From contig NZ_CP038512.1 in NCBI RefSeq assembly GCF_004758605.1, positions 1,000,001 to 1,064,000 on the forward strand: a stretch of 64,000 nucleotides of DNA, given 5' to 3'. The notes beneath the pieces are model-generated. The model searched no databases. It saw only the letters and a program-made list of their open reading frames with translations, and had not been told where the DNA came from. Shown in pieces: positions 45,560 through 62,581 of the stretch (position 1 is the stretch's first letter; each line of letters starts with the position of its first letter). Source of the stretch: Deinococcus metallilatus (GTDB lineage Bacteria > Deinococcota > Deinococci > Deinococcales > Deinococcaceae). Made by a program: the position numbers and the translations under genes.

Positions 45560-45582
45560 CGCCCAGGCGGGGGCGTTTTTTG
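45560..45582 (+). terminator. Terminator after the 38-residue gene
   Basis: CGCCC, short loop AGGCGG, GGGCG and six T. It ends the small gene before the RqcH promoter. Confidence 0.75.
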
Positions 45583-45603
45583 TGGTTTCCGGCGCGCACC
45601 CGC

Positions 45604-45609
45604 TACCAT
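45604..45609 (+). promoter_or_regulatory. -10 box of the uORF-rqcH transcript
   Basis: TACCAT lies 6 nt before ATG 45616, the start of a 16-codon upstream frame rather than of rqcH itself. Confidence 0.45.
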
Positions 45610-45615
45610 GCCCCG

Positions 45616-47204
<1,589 letters not shown>

Positions 47205-47267
47205 CGGGCAGCGTCCAGCGGCCAGCAGGAGAAGATGCTCCGGCCCGTCCCCCTGCCTCCCGGCGCG

Positions 47268-47273
47268 TACAAT
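47268..47273 (+). promoter_or_regulatory. -10 box of panD
   Basis: TACAAT, 8 nt before the GTG at 47282. Confidence 0.5.
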
Positions 47274-47281
47274 CCGGGGTC

Positions 47282-47644
<363 letters not shown>

Positions 47645-47834
47645 AGAAGCGGTCTGCCCACCAGACAGGCGAGGGCGGGCGCGTACCCCCTGCCCGGCGG
47701 GAGGGTCAAAAAAAGTTATCCTTACGACAAGTGCTCTAAAGGAGGCTACAGGACGGCTCCCCGCGTGCGGCTCTGTCAAGTCGCGCCTCATGAGGGAGAA
47801 GGACGCGGTCTTTAGCCACCCTTTAATTTGGTGT

Positions 47835-47840
47835 TAAAAT
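47835..47840 (+). promoter_or_regulatory. -10 box of the HD-GYP gene
   Basis: TAAAAT, 6 nt before the GTG at 47847. The 200-bp interval behind it holds CTAAAGGAGGCTAC with no open frame following. Confidence 0.5.
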
Positions 47841-47846
47841 CCGCCC

Positions 47847-49199
47847 GTGATCCACAAGCCGACGTTGTCGTCCCTGGGGCTGGTTCTGGGACTGGGCGCA
47901 CTCGCGTATGCGGCGGTGACGGGTCAGCCGGGGTTGCTGGCGGGCGCGGCGGTGCTGCTCAATGTGCTGGCAGGTTCCCGTGGCGACGGGTGGCGCTGGG
48001 CGGCTCTGGCGGCCTACCCGGTGGCGTTCGGGGCGTCCATGTTGCGCCCCGGCGCGGTCCTCCACCTGCCCGAGCTGGTCGGCGCGCTGCTGGTGCTCGG
48101 CACGCTGGGTGTCCTGACCGTGCAGGGTGGGGCGACGGTGCGGGAACTCGCCTGGCGGCGCAAGACCTTCCAGGCCCTTCAGACCGGCAGCGAGCAACTG
48201 GCCGAGGCCCGTGACGCGGCAGCCATCATCCGGGCGGGGGTGGATATTCTCGACCGGCTGGAGGTCGCGCCGCACCTCGCCTTCGTGGCGTACCGTCAGG
48301 GCACGCCCTATCTGCTCGCCGCCCGGGGAGCTTTTGCCCAGCATCTGGAACGGCCCATCCAGCCCAGCGACGACGACAGCCGCAGCGTGCAGGCCGACCA
48401 CTGGGTTGCCGAGGAGGTGCTCGCGCTCCTGAGCCGCGAGGAACGCCCGCACCACCACGTCGTGCCGGTATATGACGCCGCGCAGCGGCACCTGGGCATG
48501 CTGATCCTGGCCCGTCCGTCCCGCGCGTTTGGCGGCGAGGCGGCGGCGGTCGTCGCGTCCTTTGCGCGGCTGCTCGGCGCGCAACTGGGCCAGTGGCAGG
48601 CGATCCGTGACCTGCGCGAGGCCAACGACGTGACCCTGCGCTCGCTGGGTGCGGCCCTGGAACGCCGGGACGACGACACGGGCGGCCATACCCTGCGGGT
48701 GGTGGGGGCCAGCGTCCGGCTGGCGCAGCGACTGGGCTGGGACGAGGACCGCGTCAAGGCGCTGCGCTGGGGCGCATACCTGCACGACCTGGGCAAGCTG
48801 GCCATTCCCGACCGCGTGCTGCACAAGTGCGGTCCCCTCGACCCCGAGGAACGCCGCATTATCCAGCGCCATCCGGTGATCGGCTACGACCTGCTTCAGG
48901 ACCTGCACTTCCTGCCCGCCGAGACGCTCGACCTGGTGCGCTGCCACCACGAACGCTGGGACGGCAGCGGGTACCCGGCCGGGCTGCGCGGCCAGGACAT
49001 TCCCGAGACGGCGCGGCTGTTCGCCATCGTGGACGTGTACGACGCCCTCACCAGTACCCGGCCCTACAAGGCCGCCTGGACCCACGAACGCGCCCTCGAC
49101 GAGATCCGCTGGCAGGCCGGGCGGCAGTTCGACCCCCGGTACGTGGACGCCTTCCTGCGCCTGATGGCCGAGCAGGACGACGTGCGGCTGGTGTCGTGA
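47847..49199 (+). CDS. Membrane-anchored GAF-like/HD-GYP signalling protein
   Basis: A 450-residue protein. The first 100 residues hold four or so hydrophobic helices (LSSLGLVLGLGALAYAAV, then ELVGALLVLGTLGVLTV). About 120-260 form a GAF-like sensor. About 270-450 form an HD-GYP domain: DDTGGHTLRVV, YLHDLGKLAIPD, HPVIGYDLL, CHHERWDGSGYPAGLRG and FAIVDVYDALTS. HD-GYP enzymes break down cyclic di-GMP or related dinucleotides, and the HD and GYP residues are intact. A leaderless GTG start is inferred. The last codons overlap the next small frame (GTGA). Confidence 0.9.
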   Translation: MIHKPTLSSLGLVLGLGALAYAAVTGQPGLLAGAAVLLNVLAGSRGDGWRWAALAAYPVAFGASMLRPGAVLHLPELVGALLVLGTLGVLTVQGGATVRELAWRRKTFQALQTGSEQLAEARDAAAIIRAGVDILDRLEVAPHLAFVAYRQGTPYLLAARGAFAQHLERPIQPSDDDSRSVQADHWVAEEVLALLSREERPHHHVVPVYDAAQRHLGMLILARPSRAFGGEAAAVVASFARLLGAQLGQWQAIRDLREANDVTLRSLGAALERRDDDTGGHTLRVVGASVRLAQRLGWDEDRVKALRWGAYLHDLGKLAIPDRVLHKCGPLDPEERRIIQRHPVIGYDLLQDLHFLPAETLDLVRCHHERWDGSGYPAGLRGQDIPETARLFAIVDVYDALTSTRPYKAAWTHERALDEIRWQAGRQFDPRYVDAFLRLMAEQDDVRLVS

Positions 49200-49390
49200 C
49201 GGCCACCTGGCTTTCCCGGTTGCGCCGTGACGGGCACACCGCCTTCCGCAACGGCCTGCACGGCGACGGCTGGCTGGAGAAGGGCGAGGTGACGCGCGGC
49301 CCGCGGCATCTGGACCGGCTGGCCTCGGCCCAGGCTGCGCGGATCGCCGCCTTTCCCGGCGCGACGTTGCTGGCCGGGACCAGCCAGTAA
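49196..49390 (+). pseudogene. Truncated phosphoribosyltransferase-like N-terminus
   Basis: 64 codons starting with GTG that overlap the HD-GYP stop (GTGA). The text FRNGLHGDGWLEKGEV, DRLASAQAARIAAFPGATLL resembles the first part of orotate-phosphoribosyltransferase-like proteins (the xSGLHTDxYxEK element and the strand before the PRPP region), but the frame stops just where the PRPP-binding loop should follow. GC-rich repeat sequence begins exactly at the stop codon (AGTAAGGGGGAGGAG). The simplest reading is a PRTase gene cut by a repeat insertion and deletion; a real small protein cannot be excluded. Confidence 0.5.
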
Positions 49391-49450
49391 GGGGGAGGAG
49401 AAAAACAGCGTCCTGCACGCTTTCTTCTTCCAATCGCGCAAGTCCTCATC
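49391..49450 (-). repeat. Partial copy of the GC-rich/inverted-end repeat family
   Basis: Read on the minus strand from 49450: GAGGACTTGCGCGATTGG resembles the 19-bp MITE end (GAGGACTTACGCGAAA). Then come GTGCAGGACGC, a T-run and CTCCTCCCCCTTACTGG, which match the left parts of the 22.7- and 31.0-kb copies. Confidence 0.55.
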
Positions 49451-49721
49451 TTTTCAAAACTCTGGAAGCGACGGCCAGGTTCCGCCTTCCCAGTGGGCAG
49501 GCAGAGCAGAGGAGCTTTCGGGCCGCAGGCCCGCAGCCGCCCGGCGGAGATCAATACGTTCCAGGCAGGAACCGTCACTGCCCGACACAAAGCCGCCGCT
49601 GAACGAGTCTCCCTTTGCCGAGCGCAGCGGAAAGCTTCCCCTGCCCCCGGCGGTGGGGAGTGGGGGAACACCTTCCAACGCCACTGTCCTACCAGGGCAG
49701 CCCGCCTTCCCAACCAGCCCC
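49451..49721. other. Interval without a gene
   Basis: 271 bp between the truncated PRTase or repeat and the convergent sugar kinase. It contains GGGCCGCAGGCCCGCAGCC and other short palindromes, and a G-rich block around 49640-49665. No start signals or family text are visible. Confidence 0.4.
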
Positions 49722-50630
<909 letters not shown>

Positions 50631-50637
50631 GCCCGAC

Positions 50638-50643
50638 AGACTA
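50638..50643 (-). promoter_or_regulatory. -10 box of the sugar kinase gene
   Basis: TAGTCT on the minus strand, 7 nt before ATG 50630. Confidence 0.5.
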
Positions 50644-50738
50644 AGGCCCCTGCCCGGGGCATGGGTCAACCCGGACTGCTCAAGCCGGGTGTGACCGGCC
50701 CGGCCATGTCCCCCGGCCGCCTGCGCCAGACTGCATCC

Positions 50739-51653
50739 GTGAGCGTCTCCGGCTCTTTCCCGCATCCCTTCCGGGCCTATACGCCCGCCGCCTACACCTT
50801 CCCCCTGCCGGTCGGGCACCGCTTCCCGGCCTACAAATACGCGGGCGTGGCGGAGAGCCTGCGCGGCCTGCTCCCGGTGCTGGACACGCCCCCTCTGCGC
50901 TGGGCGGACGCGGCGCGCGTCCATGACCCGGTCTGGCTGCGGCGCTGGCGGCGCGGGGAGGTGACGGCCGCCGAGGAACGCGCTTTCGGGCTGCCCTGGA
51001 GTCCGGCGGTGGTGGAACGTGCCCGGCGCGCGGCGGGGGGCAGCCTGGCCGCCCTGCATGACGCGCTGGCGCAGGGCTGGGGCGCGAACCTGGCAGGCGG
51101 CACGCACCACGCCTTCCGCGACCGCGCCGAGGGCTTCTGCCTGGTGAACGACGCCGCCATCCTCACCCGCCTGGCGCTGGAGGAGGGCCTGGCACGCCGG
51201 GTGGCGGTCCTCGACCTCGACGTGCATCAGGGCAACGGTACGGCCGCGCTGCTGGCGGGCGAGGCGCGGGCCTTCACGCTGAGCATCCACGGCGAGCGCA
51301 ACTACCCCTTTCGCAAGGAAACCAGCAGCCTCGACCTGGGCCTGCCGGACGGTGTGACGGACGCCGACTACCTGCGGGTGCTGTGCGAGCAGGCACTCCC
51401 CGCGCTGGACGCCTTCCGGCCGGGGGTGCTGCTGTACCTCGCCGGGGCGGACGTGCTGGCCGGGGACCGCTTCGGCCGCTTCGCCCTTACGCTGGACGGC
51501 GTGCGCGAGCGCAACCGCGCGGTGCTAGGCTGGGCGCGGGAGGCAGACGTGCCCGTCGTGACGATGATGGCGGGCGGCTACAACCGCGACCACGGGCTGA
51601 CGGTGGCGGCGCATGCGAGTACGGTGCAAGACGGGCTGGATGTGTTCGCCTGA
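50739..51653 (+). CDS. Histone-deacetylase-family (HDAC-like) amidohydrolase
   Basis: A 304-residue zinc amidohydrolase of the class II-like HDAC/AcuC superfamily, acting on acetylated lysines, polyamines or similar amides. [15 protein letters not shown] holds the His pair, [18 protein letters not shown] the zinc Asp and His, [14 protein letters not shown] the second zinc Asp and MMAGGYNRD the final Gly-Tyr region. Because nspC lies in the same window, acetylpolyamine is one possible substrate. CAGACT 6 nt before GTG 50739 favours that start; ATG 50706 is in frame. Confidence 0.9.
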   Translation: MSVSGSFPHPFRAYTPAAYTFPLPVGHRFPAYKYAGVAESLRGLLPVLDTPPLRWADAARVHDPVWLRRWRRGEVTAAEERAFGLPWSPAVVERARRAAGGSLAALHDALAQGWGANLAGGTHHAFRDRAEGFCLVNDAAILTRLALEEGLARRVAVLDLDVHQGNGTAALLAGEARAFTLSIHGERNYPFRKETSSLDLGLPDGVTDADYLRVLCEQALPALDAFRPGVLLYLAGADVLAGDRFGRFALTLDGVRERNRAVLGWAREADVPVVTMMAGGYNRDHGLTVAAHASTVQDGLDVFA

Positions 51654-51783
51654 GCCGCCCGGCCCCCGGATTGCGCCAACCTTCACAACGTGGGGGGCGA
51701 ACGCTTGGCGCGGGGAGGGGGCCTGTACAGTCTGGGCAGTCTGCTGGCCCCCACCGTTCCTCGTCCCCTTTCAGGAGCACTTG

Positions 51784-52410
<627 letters not shown>

Positions 52411-52476
52411 AGCACCGGCTGGCCCGTGGCTGGAGGGCCTCGCGCAATCTCCGGTCCACGGCCTTGCTCCGCCCTC

Positions 52477-52482
52477 TAGAAT
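52477..52482 (+). promoter_or_regulatory. -10 box of the nurA-herA operon
   Basis: TAGAAT, 7 nt before ATG 52490. There is no radiation/desiccation response palindrome that I can recognise nearby. Confidence 0.55.
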
Positions 52483-52489
52483 GCGCTCC

Positions 52490-55356
<2,867 letters not shown>

Positions 55357-55358
55357 GC

Positions 55359-55850
55359 GTGGGCAAAGTCCTCATCACGGGCATGTCGGGGACGGGCAAG
55401 ACCACCGTCCTTGAGCAGTTGCGCCTGCGCGGTTACGAGACGGTGGACACCGATGTGGACGGCTGGTGCGTGTGGGGCACACTTCCCGGTGACACGGATG
55501 CGGGCTGGCTCTGGCACGAGGACCGGATGCGCGAATTGCTCGCCCGTCCGCGCCGGGTGCCCCTGTTCGTCGGCGGATGCGTCGCCAACCAGGGGAAGTT
55601 TTACTCGCAGTTCGACCACATCGTCTTGCTGAGCGCCCCCTGGAAGGTTATGTGCGAGCGGTTGGGGCGGCGCACGGGCAACCCCTACGGCAAATCGGAC
55701 GCCGAACAGACCGAGATTCTGCGCCACCTGCGTGAGGTCGAACCCCTGCTCCGGGCGGGGGCGGACCTGGAACTCGATTCTTCCATCTACACCGCGGGCG
55801 AACTGGCCGACATTCTTGACCATCTGGGAACAAGCGGCGGAGAAACCTGA
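55359..55850 (+). CDS. P-loop nucleotide kinase-like protein linked to nurA-herA
   Basis: A 163-residue P-loop NTPase of the shikimate/adenylate kinase type. Walker A is [13 protein letters not shown] (about 6-18). VDTDVDGW carries the next conserved Asp, and [25 protein letters not shown] is the strand with the second Asp. [20 protein letters not shown] gives the lid Arg residues. The GTG start is 2 bp after the herA stop, so it belongs to the same operon. The substrate is unknown; a role in nucleotide repair or DNA-end chemistry is a guess from context. Confidence 0.8.
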   Translation: MGKVLITGMSGTGKTTVLEQLRLRGYETVDTDVDGWCVWGTLPGDTDAGWLWHEDRMRELLARPRRVPLFVGGCVANQGKFYSQFDHIVLLSAPWKVMCERLGRRTGNPYGKSDAEQTEILRHLREVEPLLRAGADLELDSSIYTAGELADILDHLGTSGGET

Positions 55851-55878
55851 CGGCGGCGCAGGGCGAACGCTCGCCCGT

Positions 55879-57345
55879 TCACAGCCCCGCCCGCACCACC
55901 CGCACGATCTCCCGCGCGCCCCGCTCGATCTGGGCCACCGTCAGGCCGCCGTAGCCGAGCAGCAGCGCGTTGGGGGCCGCCCCCTCAAAGGTGTAGGGGG
56001 TGAGCGTGGAGACGTGGACACCCCGCCCCGCCAGGGTGGCCGTGACTTCCCCGGCAGGCAGGCGGGAGGGCAGGTGCAAGCAGGCGTGCAGTCCGGCCTC
56101 AATGCCGCCCAGCACGGCGTCCGGGGCGAGGGGGGCGAGGGCGCGGGCCAGGACGGCCTGCTGCTGCGCGTGCCAGCGCCCCGCGCGCCGCACGTGCCGG
56201 TCGAGGTGGCCGCCTTTCAGGAAGTGGGTCAGGGCCGCCTGCGTGACGCGGTCGTGTCCGCCGTCCGCCAGTGCGCGGGCGCGCACCAGGGCAGGCACCA
56301 GGGCGGGCGGGGCCACCAGAAAGCCCGAGCGCACGGCGGGCGTGAGCAGCTTGCTGAGGGTGCCCAGGTACAGCACGCGGTCTTGCGCTCCCTCCAGCCC
56401 TGCCAGCGGGGGCAGGGGCGGCGCGCCATAGCGGAATTCCCCGTCGTAGTCGTCCTCCACGATCAGCGCGTCGTGCGCCCTCGCCCAGCGCAGCAGCGCG
56501 AGCCGCCGGGGCAGCGACATCCGGACGCCCAGCGGGTACTGGTGGCTGGGCGTGACGACCACCAGCCGGGCGGGGGGCAGGTTCTCCGTCACCAGCCCGT
56601 CCGCGTCCACCGGCACCGGCAGAACCTCCAGCCCGGCGTCTTGCAGCACCTGCCGGGCGGCGCGGTAACCCGGATTCTCGGCCAATACCCGGCTGCCGGG
56701 CGGCAGCAGCCTCGCGATCAGCCCCAGGGCGCTGAGGCTGCCCGCCGTGACGACCACCCGCCCAGCCTCCGCCCGCAGGCCCCGCGCCCGACCCACGAAG
56801 GCCGCGAGGGCCGCCCGCAATTCCGGTTCGCCCGCCGGGTCGCCGTAATCGCCGTCCGGCACGTTCCGCGCGGCTGCCGCCCAGGCCGCCCGCCAGGCCC
56901 GCAGGTCCAGCACCCGCGTCCCGGCCACCCCCGCCCGGAAATGAAGGCCCGGCGCGGTTATCGGGCCGTCCAGCGGGGCAGGCGTGGGCAGCGGGAGCCA
57001 GTGGGGCAGGTCGCCGGTCCCGTCCCGCGTGTTGCCTTCCGCCACACCCGGTGCCACCCGCGTTCCACTGCCCGGCCGCGCCTCCAGCGTCCCGTCGAGC
57101 AGCAGCGTCTCGAACGCCGCCGTCACCACGCCGCGCGTCACCCCCAGCGCCGCCGCCAGCGAGCGCGAACCGGGTAGGACCGTGCCCGCCGGGAGTGTCC
57201 CCGCCAGCGCCGCCGCCCGCACCTGCCCGGCCAGTTGCGCGTGCAGCGGCGTGGGTGCCGAGCGGTCCAGCGTGAGGGGAATGGGAAGGGTGCCAAGTGG
57301 ACCGGTGATTTGTGCCTGTTCCGGCTCTGTCGTGAGGTCCAGCAT
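55879..57345 (-). CDS. MocR/PdxR-type PLP-dependent transcriptional regulator
   Basis: A 488-residue fusion of an N-terminal GntR winged helix (about 30-95: LHAQLAGQVRAAALAGTLPAG, then SLAAALGVTRGVVTAAFETL) with a class I aminotransferase fold. PLP Lys is in LYLGTLSKLLTPAVRSGF, and the cofactor Asp and Tyr in VEDDYDGEFRYG. MocR proteins sense PLP or amino-acid-PLP adducts and regulate the divergent genes. Here 17 bp separate its ATG from a cupin-GNAT-PPOX-EamA operon on the other strand. The PPOX member (PdxH-like fold) fits a link to B6 vitamers. Confidence 0.92.
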   Translation of the reverse strand: MLDLTTEPEQAQITGPLGTLPIPLTLDRSAPTPLHAQLAGQVRAAALAGTLPAGTVLPGSRSLAAALGVTRGVVTAAFETLLLDGTLEARPGSGTRVAPGVAEGNTRDGTGDLPHWLPLPTPAPLDGPITAPGLHFRAGVAGTRVLDLRAWRAAWAAAARNVPDGDYGDPAGEPELRAALAAFVGRARGLRAEAGRVVVTAGSLSALGLIARLLPPGSRVLAENPGYRAARQVLQDAGLEVLPVPVDADGLVTENLPPARLVVVTPSHQYPLGVRMSLPRRLALLRWARAHDALIVEDDYDGEFRYGAPPLPPLAGLEGAQDRVLYLGTLSKLLTPAVRSGFLVAPPALVPALVRARALADGGHDRVTQAALTHFLKGGHLDRHVRRAGRWHAQQQAVLARALAPLAPDAVLGGIEAGLHACLHLPSRLPAGEVTATLAGRGVHVSTLTPYTFEGAAPNALLLGYGGLTVAQIERGAREIVRVVRAGL

Positions 57346-57362
57346 GGCTCTAGGTTAGCGGT
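57346..57362. promoter_or_regulatory. 17-bp divergent leaderless promoter with shared -10
   Basis: The plus strand has TAGGTT at 57351-57356, 6 nt before ATG 57363. The minus strand has TAACCT (complement of 57352-57357), 6 nt before ATG 57345. The two hexamers overlap by five bases in TAGGTTA. Each -35 region must lie inside the opposite gene. Only one polymerase can use the site at a time. Confidence 0.6.
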
Positions 57363-57719
57363 ATGACCTCCGGTGTTTCGTTGAAAGAGGCCCGTGCTTA
57401 CGCCCCCGTCCCCGGCTTCGCGGAAGTGTTCGGGCGCGGCTCGCTGCGCGTGGAACTGTACCGCCCGCGCGGACACGATCCGCAGACGCCCCACACGCAG
57501 GACGAGCTGTACGTGGTCGTGAATGGGTCAGGCATCTACCTCTGTGCGGATGAACGGCGGGCGTTTGGCCCCGGCGACGTGCTGTTCGCCCCGGCTGGCG
57601 CCGAACACCGTTTCGAGGCGTTCAGCGACGATCTGGAACTCTGGGTGGTCTTTTACGGCCCTGAAGGCGGCGAGCGGCCCGCCCGGCGGACAGTGCTGGG
57701 ACAGGAGGTGCCCGAATGA
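57363..57719 (+). CDS. Cupin-domain protein
   Basis: A 118-residue single-domain cupin. Motif 1 is TPHTQDELYVVVNGSG (His and Glu metal ligands) and motif 2 is PGDVLFAPAGAEHRF (third His). Small cupins of this type bind a metal and act as isomerases, dioxygenases or sensors. Its ATG is 6 nt from the shared -10, and its stop overlaps the GNAT start (ATGA). First gene of the operon controlled by the divergent MocR regulator. Confidence 0.87.
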   Translation: MTSGVSLKEARAYAPVPGFAEVFGRGSLRVELYRPRGHDPQTPHTQDELYVVVNGSGIYLCADERRAFGPGDVLFAPAGAEHRFEAFSDDLELWVVFYGPEGGERPARRTVLGQEVPE

Positions 57720-58162
57720 GCGACTTGCGCCCGGTTTCCCCCGCCCAGGCGGCGCTGGCCCTGCCTGCCCTGCGTGCATTGCGCCCGGACACTCCCGCCA
57801 CGGCCAGCGCCGCCACCCTCGCCGCCCACCTCCATTCGGTGGAGGCCGAGGGTTACCGGCTGGTCGGCGCGTTCGAGCCGGGCCGGACGGAAGCAGCGGC
57901 GGTGGCGAGCTACCGCACCTTCACCATGCTGGCTTTCGGCCGGGCGCTGTACGTGGATGACCTCTCCACCCTGCCGGATGCGCGGGGCCGGGGCCACGCG
58001 CGGGCGCTGCTGCACTGGCTGGAGGCCGAGGCGCGGCGGCTGGGGTGCCGGGGCCTGCACCTCGACTCCGGGGTGGGCGAGCGGCGCTGGGCCGCGCACC
58101 GCCTGTACCTCACGCACGGCCTGAACATCACCTGCCACCACTTCGAGAAGGAGCTGTCATGA
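57716..58162 (+). CDS. GNAT-family N-acetyltransferase
   Basis: A 148-residue acetyltransferase. DARGRGHARALLHWLEAEA is motif A with the acetyl-CoA pyrophosphate loop (RGRGHA), preceded by LYVDDLSTL. LDSGVGERRWAAHRLYLTHGL is motif B, ending with the usual Tyr. The acceptor is unknown. ATGA overlaps at both ends tie it to the cupin and PPOX genes. Confidence 0.88.
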   Translation: MSDLRPVSPAQAALALPALRALRPDTPATASAATLAAHLHSVEAEGYRLVGAFEPGRTEAAAVASYRTFTMLAFGRALYVDDLSTLPDARGRGHARALLHWLEAEARRLGCRGLHLDSGVGERRWAAHRLYLTHGLNITCHHFEKELS

Positions 58163-58779
58163 CCGACTTTTACGACCCCCAGTTCCGCGACCCGTCCATC
58201 AGCCGACGCCCCCAGAACCGCCGCGACGACGCCTGGATTCGTGCCCTGCTGGGCCGGGTGAACGTGGGCCGGGTGGCGACCGTCTGGGAAGGGGAGGACG
58301 GAGCCGCCTTCCCGTTCATCACGCCGCTGGCCTTCGCCTACCGCCCGGAGACGCACGACCTCGTCTACCACACGAATGTCGCCGGGCGGCTGCGGGCGAA
58401 CACCGAGCACGGCCAGCCTGCCCGCGCCACCTTCGAGGCGTCCGAGATCGGCGCCCTCCTGCCCAGCAACGATCCCCTCGAACTGACGGTGCAGTACCGC
58501 AGTGTGATCGCCTTCGGCGCGGCCCGTCTCCTCACCGAACCGGAGGAGGCGCGCGAGGCGTTGCGCGTCCTGTCCGAAAGGGCTTTTCCTGATCTGCGGG
58601 TGGGCGTGCAGACGCGGCCCATCTCGGACACCGACCTCGCGCGCACCACCGTCTATTCGCTCGCCATCGAACGCTGGAGCGGCAAGGAGAACTGGGCGGA
58701 GGCCGCGACGCAGACGGAAGACTGGCCCGCCCTGTCGCCGCGTCTGCTGCGGCCCCGGCCCCTCACGGTGACGTCATGA
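58159..58779 (+). CDS. PPOX-fold (pyridoxamine 5'-phosphate oxidase-like) flavoprotein
   Basis: A 206-residue split-barrel FMN-binding protein. LLGRVNVGRVATVWEGEDGAAFPFITPLAF and YHTNVAGRLRANTEHGQPARATFEA are the flavin-binding strands. PLELTVQYRSVIAFGAARLL completes the barrel. It resembles the FMN/F420-binding nitroreductase-like branch more than true PdxH, since the C-terminal PLP-site Arg-x-His block is not seen. In a MocR-controlled operon it may act on a B6 compound or an amine. The ATG overlaps the upstream stop. Confidence 0.82.
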   Translation: MTDFYDPQFRDPSISRRPQNRRDDAWIRALLGRVNVGRVATVWEGEDGAAFPFITPLAFAYRPETHDLVYHTNVAGRLRANTEHGQPARATFEASEIGALLPSNDPLELTVQYRSVIAFGAARLLTEPEEAREALRVLSERAFPDLRVGVQTRPISDTDLARTTVYSLAIERWSGKENWAEAATQTEDWPALSPRLLRPRPLTVTS

Positions 58780-59651
58780 CCCGCCAGGACTTGCTCCAGA
58801 TGTTGCTGCTGTCCGCCCTGTGGGGCGTGTCGTTCCTGCTGATCCGGCTGGCGGGCGAGGCGTTCCCGCCGCTGTGGGTGGCGCTGCTGCGTTCGGTGTT
58901 CGGGGTGCTGGTGCTGGGGCTGGCCCTGAGGCTGGGCGGGCACGCCCTGCCGCCGCTGCGGCTGTGGAAACCGCTGCTGCTGGTGGCGCTGCTGAACAAC
59001 GTCGTGCCCTGGACCTTCTTCGCCTGGGGCGAGCAGACGGTGTCCAGCAATATCGCCGCCGTCCTGAACGCCACCACGCCGCTGTTCAGCCTGCTGATCG
59101 GCCTGGGCCTGCGCGACGCCCACCTGGGCACGCGGCTGCTGCTGGGGGTGCTGCTGGGCTTTGGCGGCGTGGGCCTGACGGTGCTGGGCGGCGTCCACGG
59201 GGGCCACGCGACCCTGTTCGGCGTGCTGGTGATCGCGGCGGCCAGCCTGAGCTACGCCGCCGCGACCGCCATCGCCAAGCGTACCCTGGGAGGCCTGAAC
59301 CCCATCGGGCTGGCGACCTCGCAGCTCGGGCTGTCTGCCCTGATGCTGTTCCCGCTGGCCCTGCTGGGCGCGCCTCCCGCTCAGGTCAGCCTGACGGCCT
59401 GGGCCGCCGTGCTGGTGCTGGGGGTATTCGGCAGCGGTCTGGCCTACCTGCTGTATTACGGGCTGCTCGCGCGCATCTCGGCCACGCAGGTGGTGGCCGT
59501 GACCTACGTCCTGCCGGTCTGGGGCCTCTTCTGGGCGGCGGTGGCCGGGGAAAGGCCGAGTGTGGTGTCGGGCGTCGGTGTGGTCGTGGTGCTGGCCGGG
59601 CTGCTGCTGATGAATGCCCCCTCGCGCCGCCCCCAGCCCACGCCTGCCTGA
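58776..59651 (+). CDS. EamA/DMT-superfamily transporter
   Basis: A 291-residue, ten-helix transporter built of two EamA repeats (about 8-140 and 150-285). Hallmarks are LLSALWGVSFLLIRLAGEAFPPLWVAL at the start, APWTFFAW-like VVPWTFFAWGEQ, NATTPLFSLLIG, and in the second repeat YLLYYGLLARISATQVV then VWGLFWAAVAGERPS. EamA proteins usually export amino acids or other metabolites. As last gene of the cupin-GNAT-PPOX operon, it may export a modified amino acid or amine. ATGA overlap with the previous gene. Confidence 0.9.
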   Translation: MTRQDLLQMLLLSALWGVSFLLIRLAGEAFPPLWVALLRSVFGVLVLGLALRLGGHALPPLRLWKPLLLVALLNNVVPWTFFAWGEQTVSSNIAAVLNATTPLFSLLIGLGLRDAHLGTRLLLGVLLGFGGVGLTVLGGVHGGHATLFGVLVIAAASLSYAAATAIAKRTLGGLNPIGLATSQLGLSALMLFPLALLGAPPAQVSLTAWAAVLVLGVFGSGLAYLLYYGLLARISATQVVAVTYVLPVWGLFWAAVAGERPSVVSGVGVVVVLAGLLLMNAPSRRPQPTPA

Positions 59652-59726
59652 CGGACGGGCTGGACACGCCTGCCCCTTTCCCGCCCTGAACGCCTACACT
59701 GGGACCGGATTCCGAGGAGGTTTTGC

Positions 59727-60968
<1,242 letters not shown>

Positions 60969-60976
60969 AGGAGTAA

Positions 60977-61017
60977 GGCAGAAGGCTGGGGGAAGGTGAT
61001 CCCCGGCCTTCCGCCTG
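60977..61017 (+). terminator. GC-rich hairpin after lysJ
   Basis: GGCAGAAGGCTGGGG and CCCCGGCCTTCCGCC pair with two mismatches around GAAGGTGAT; only a weak T-rich tail follows. Confidence 0.5.
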
Positions 61018-61063
61018 TCTGGCCCTCCGTCATTCGGCTGACGTTCCCCTCCGGCGGGAGGTG

Positions 61064-61069
61064 TACCCT
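61064..61069 (+). promoter_or_regulatory. -10 box of the MATE gene
   Basis: TACCCT, 8 nt before ATG 61078; no ribosome-binding site. Confidence 0.45.
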
Positions 61070-61077
61070 GACACGTT

Positions 61078-62478
<1,401 letters not shown>

Positions 62479-62522
62479 GCGGAGCGGAACAGGATGGCGG
62501 GGACCTCGCGTTCTGGGCCGAC

Positions 62523-62569
62523 AAAAAGAGGGGGAGCTGAGGCTTTTCGCTTCAGCTCCCCCTCTTTTT
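62523..62569. terminator. Strong bidirectional terminator
   Basis: AAAAAGAGGGGGAGCTGA pairs with TCAGCTCCCCCTCTTTTT around GGCTTTTCGCT. It ends both the MATE gene and the convergent ABC operon. Confidence 0.93.
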
Positions 62570-62581
62570 GCTCAAAGCTGC

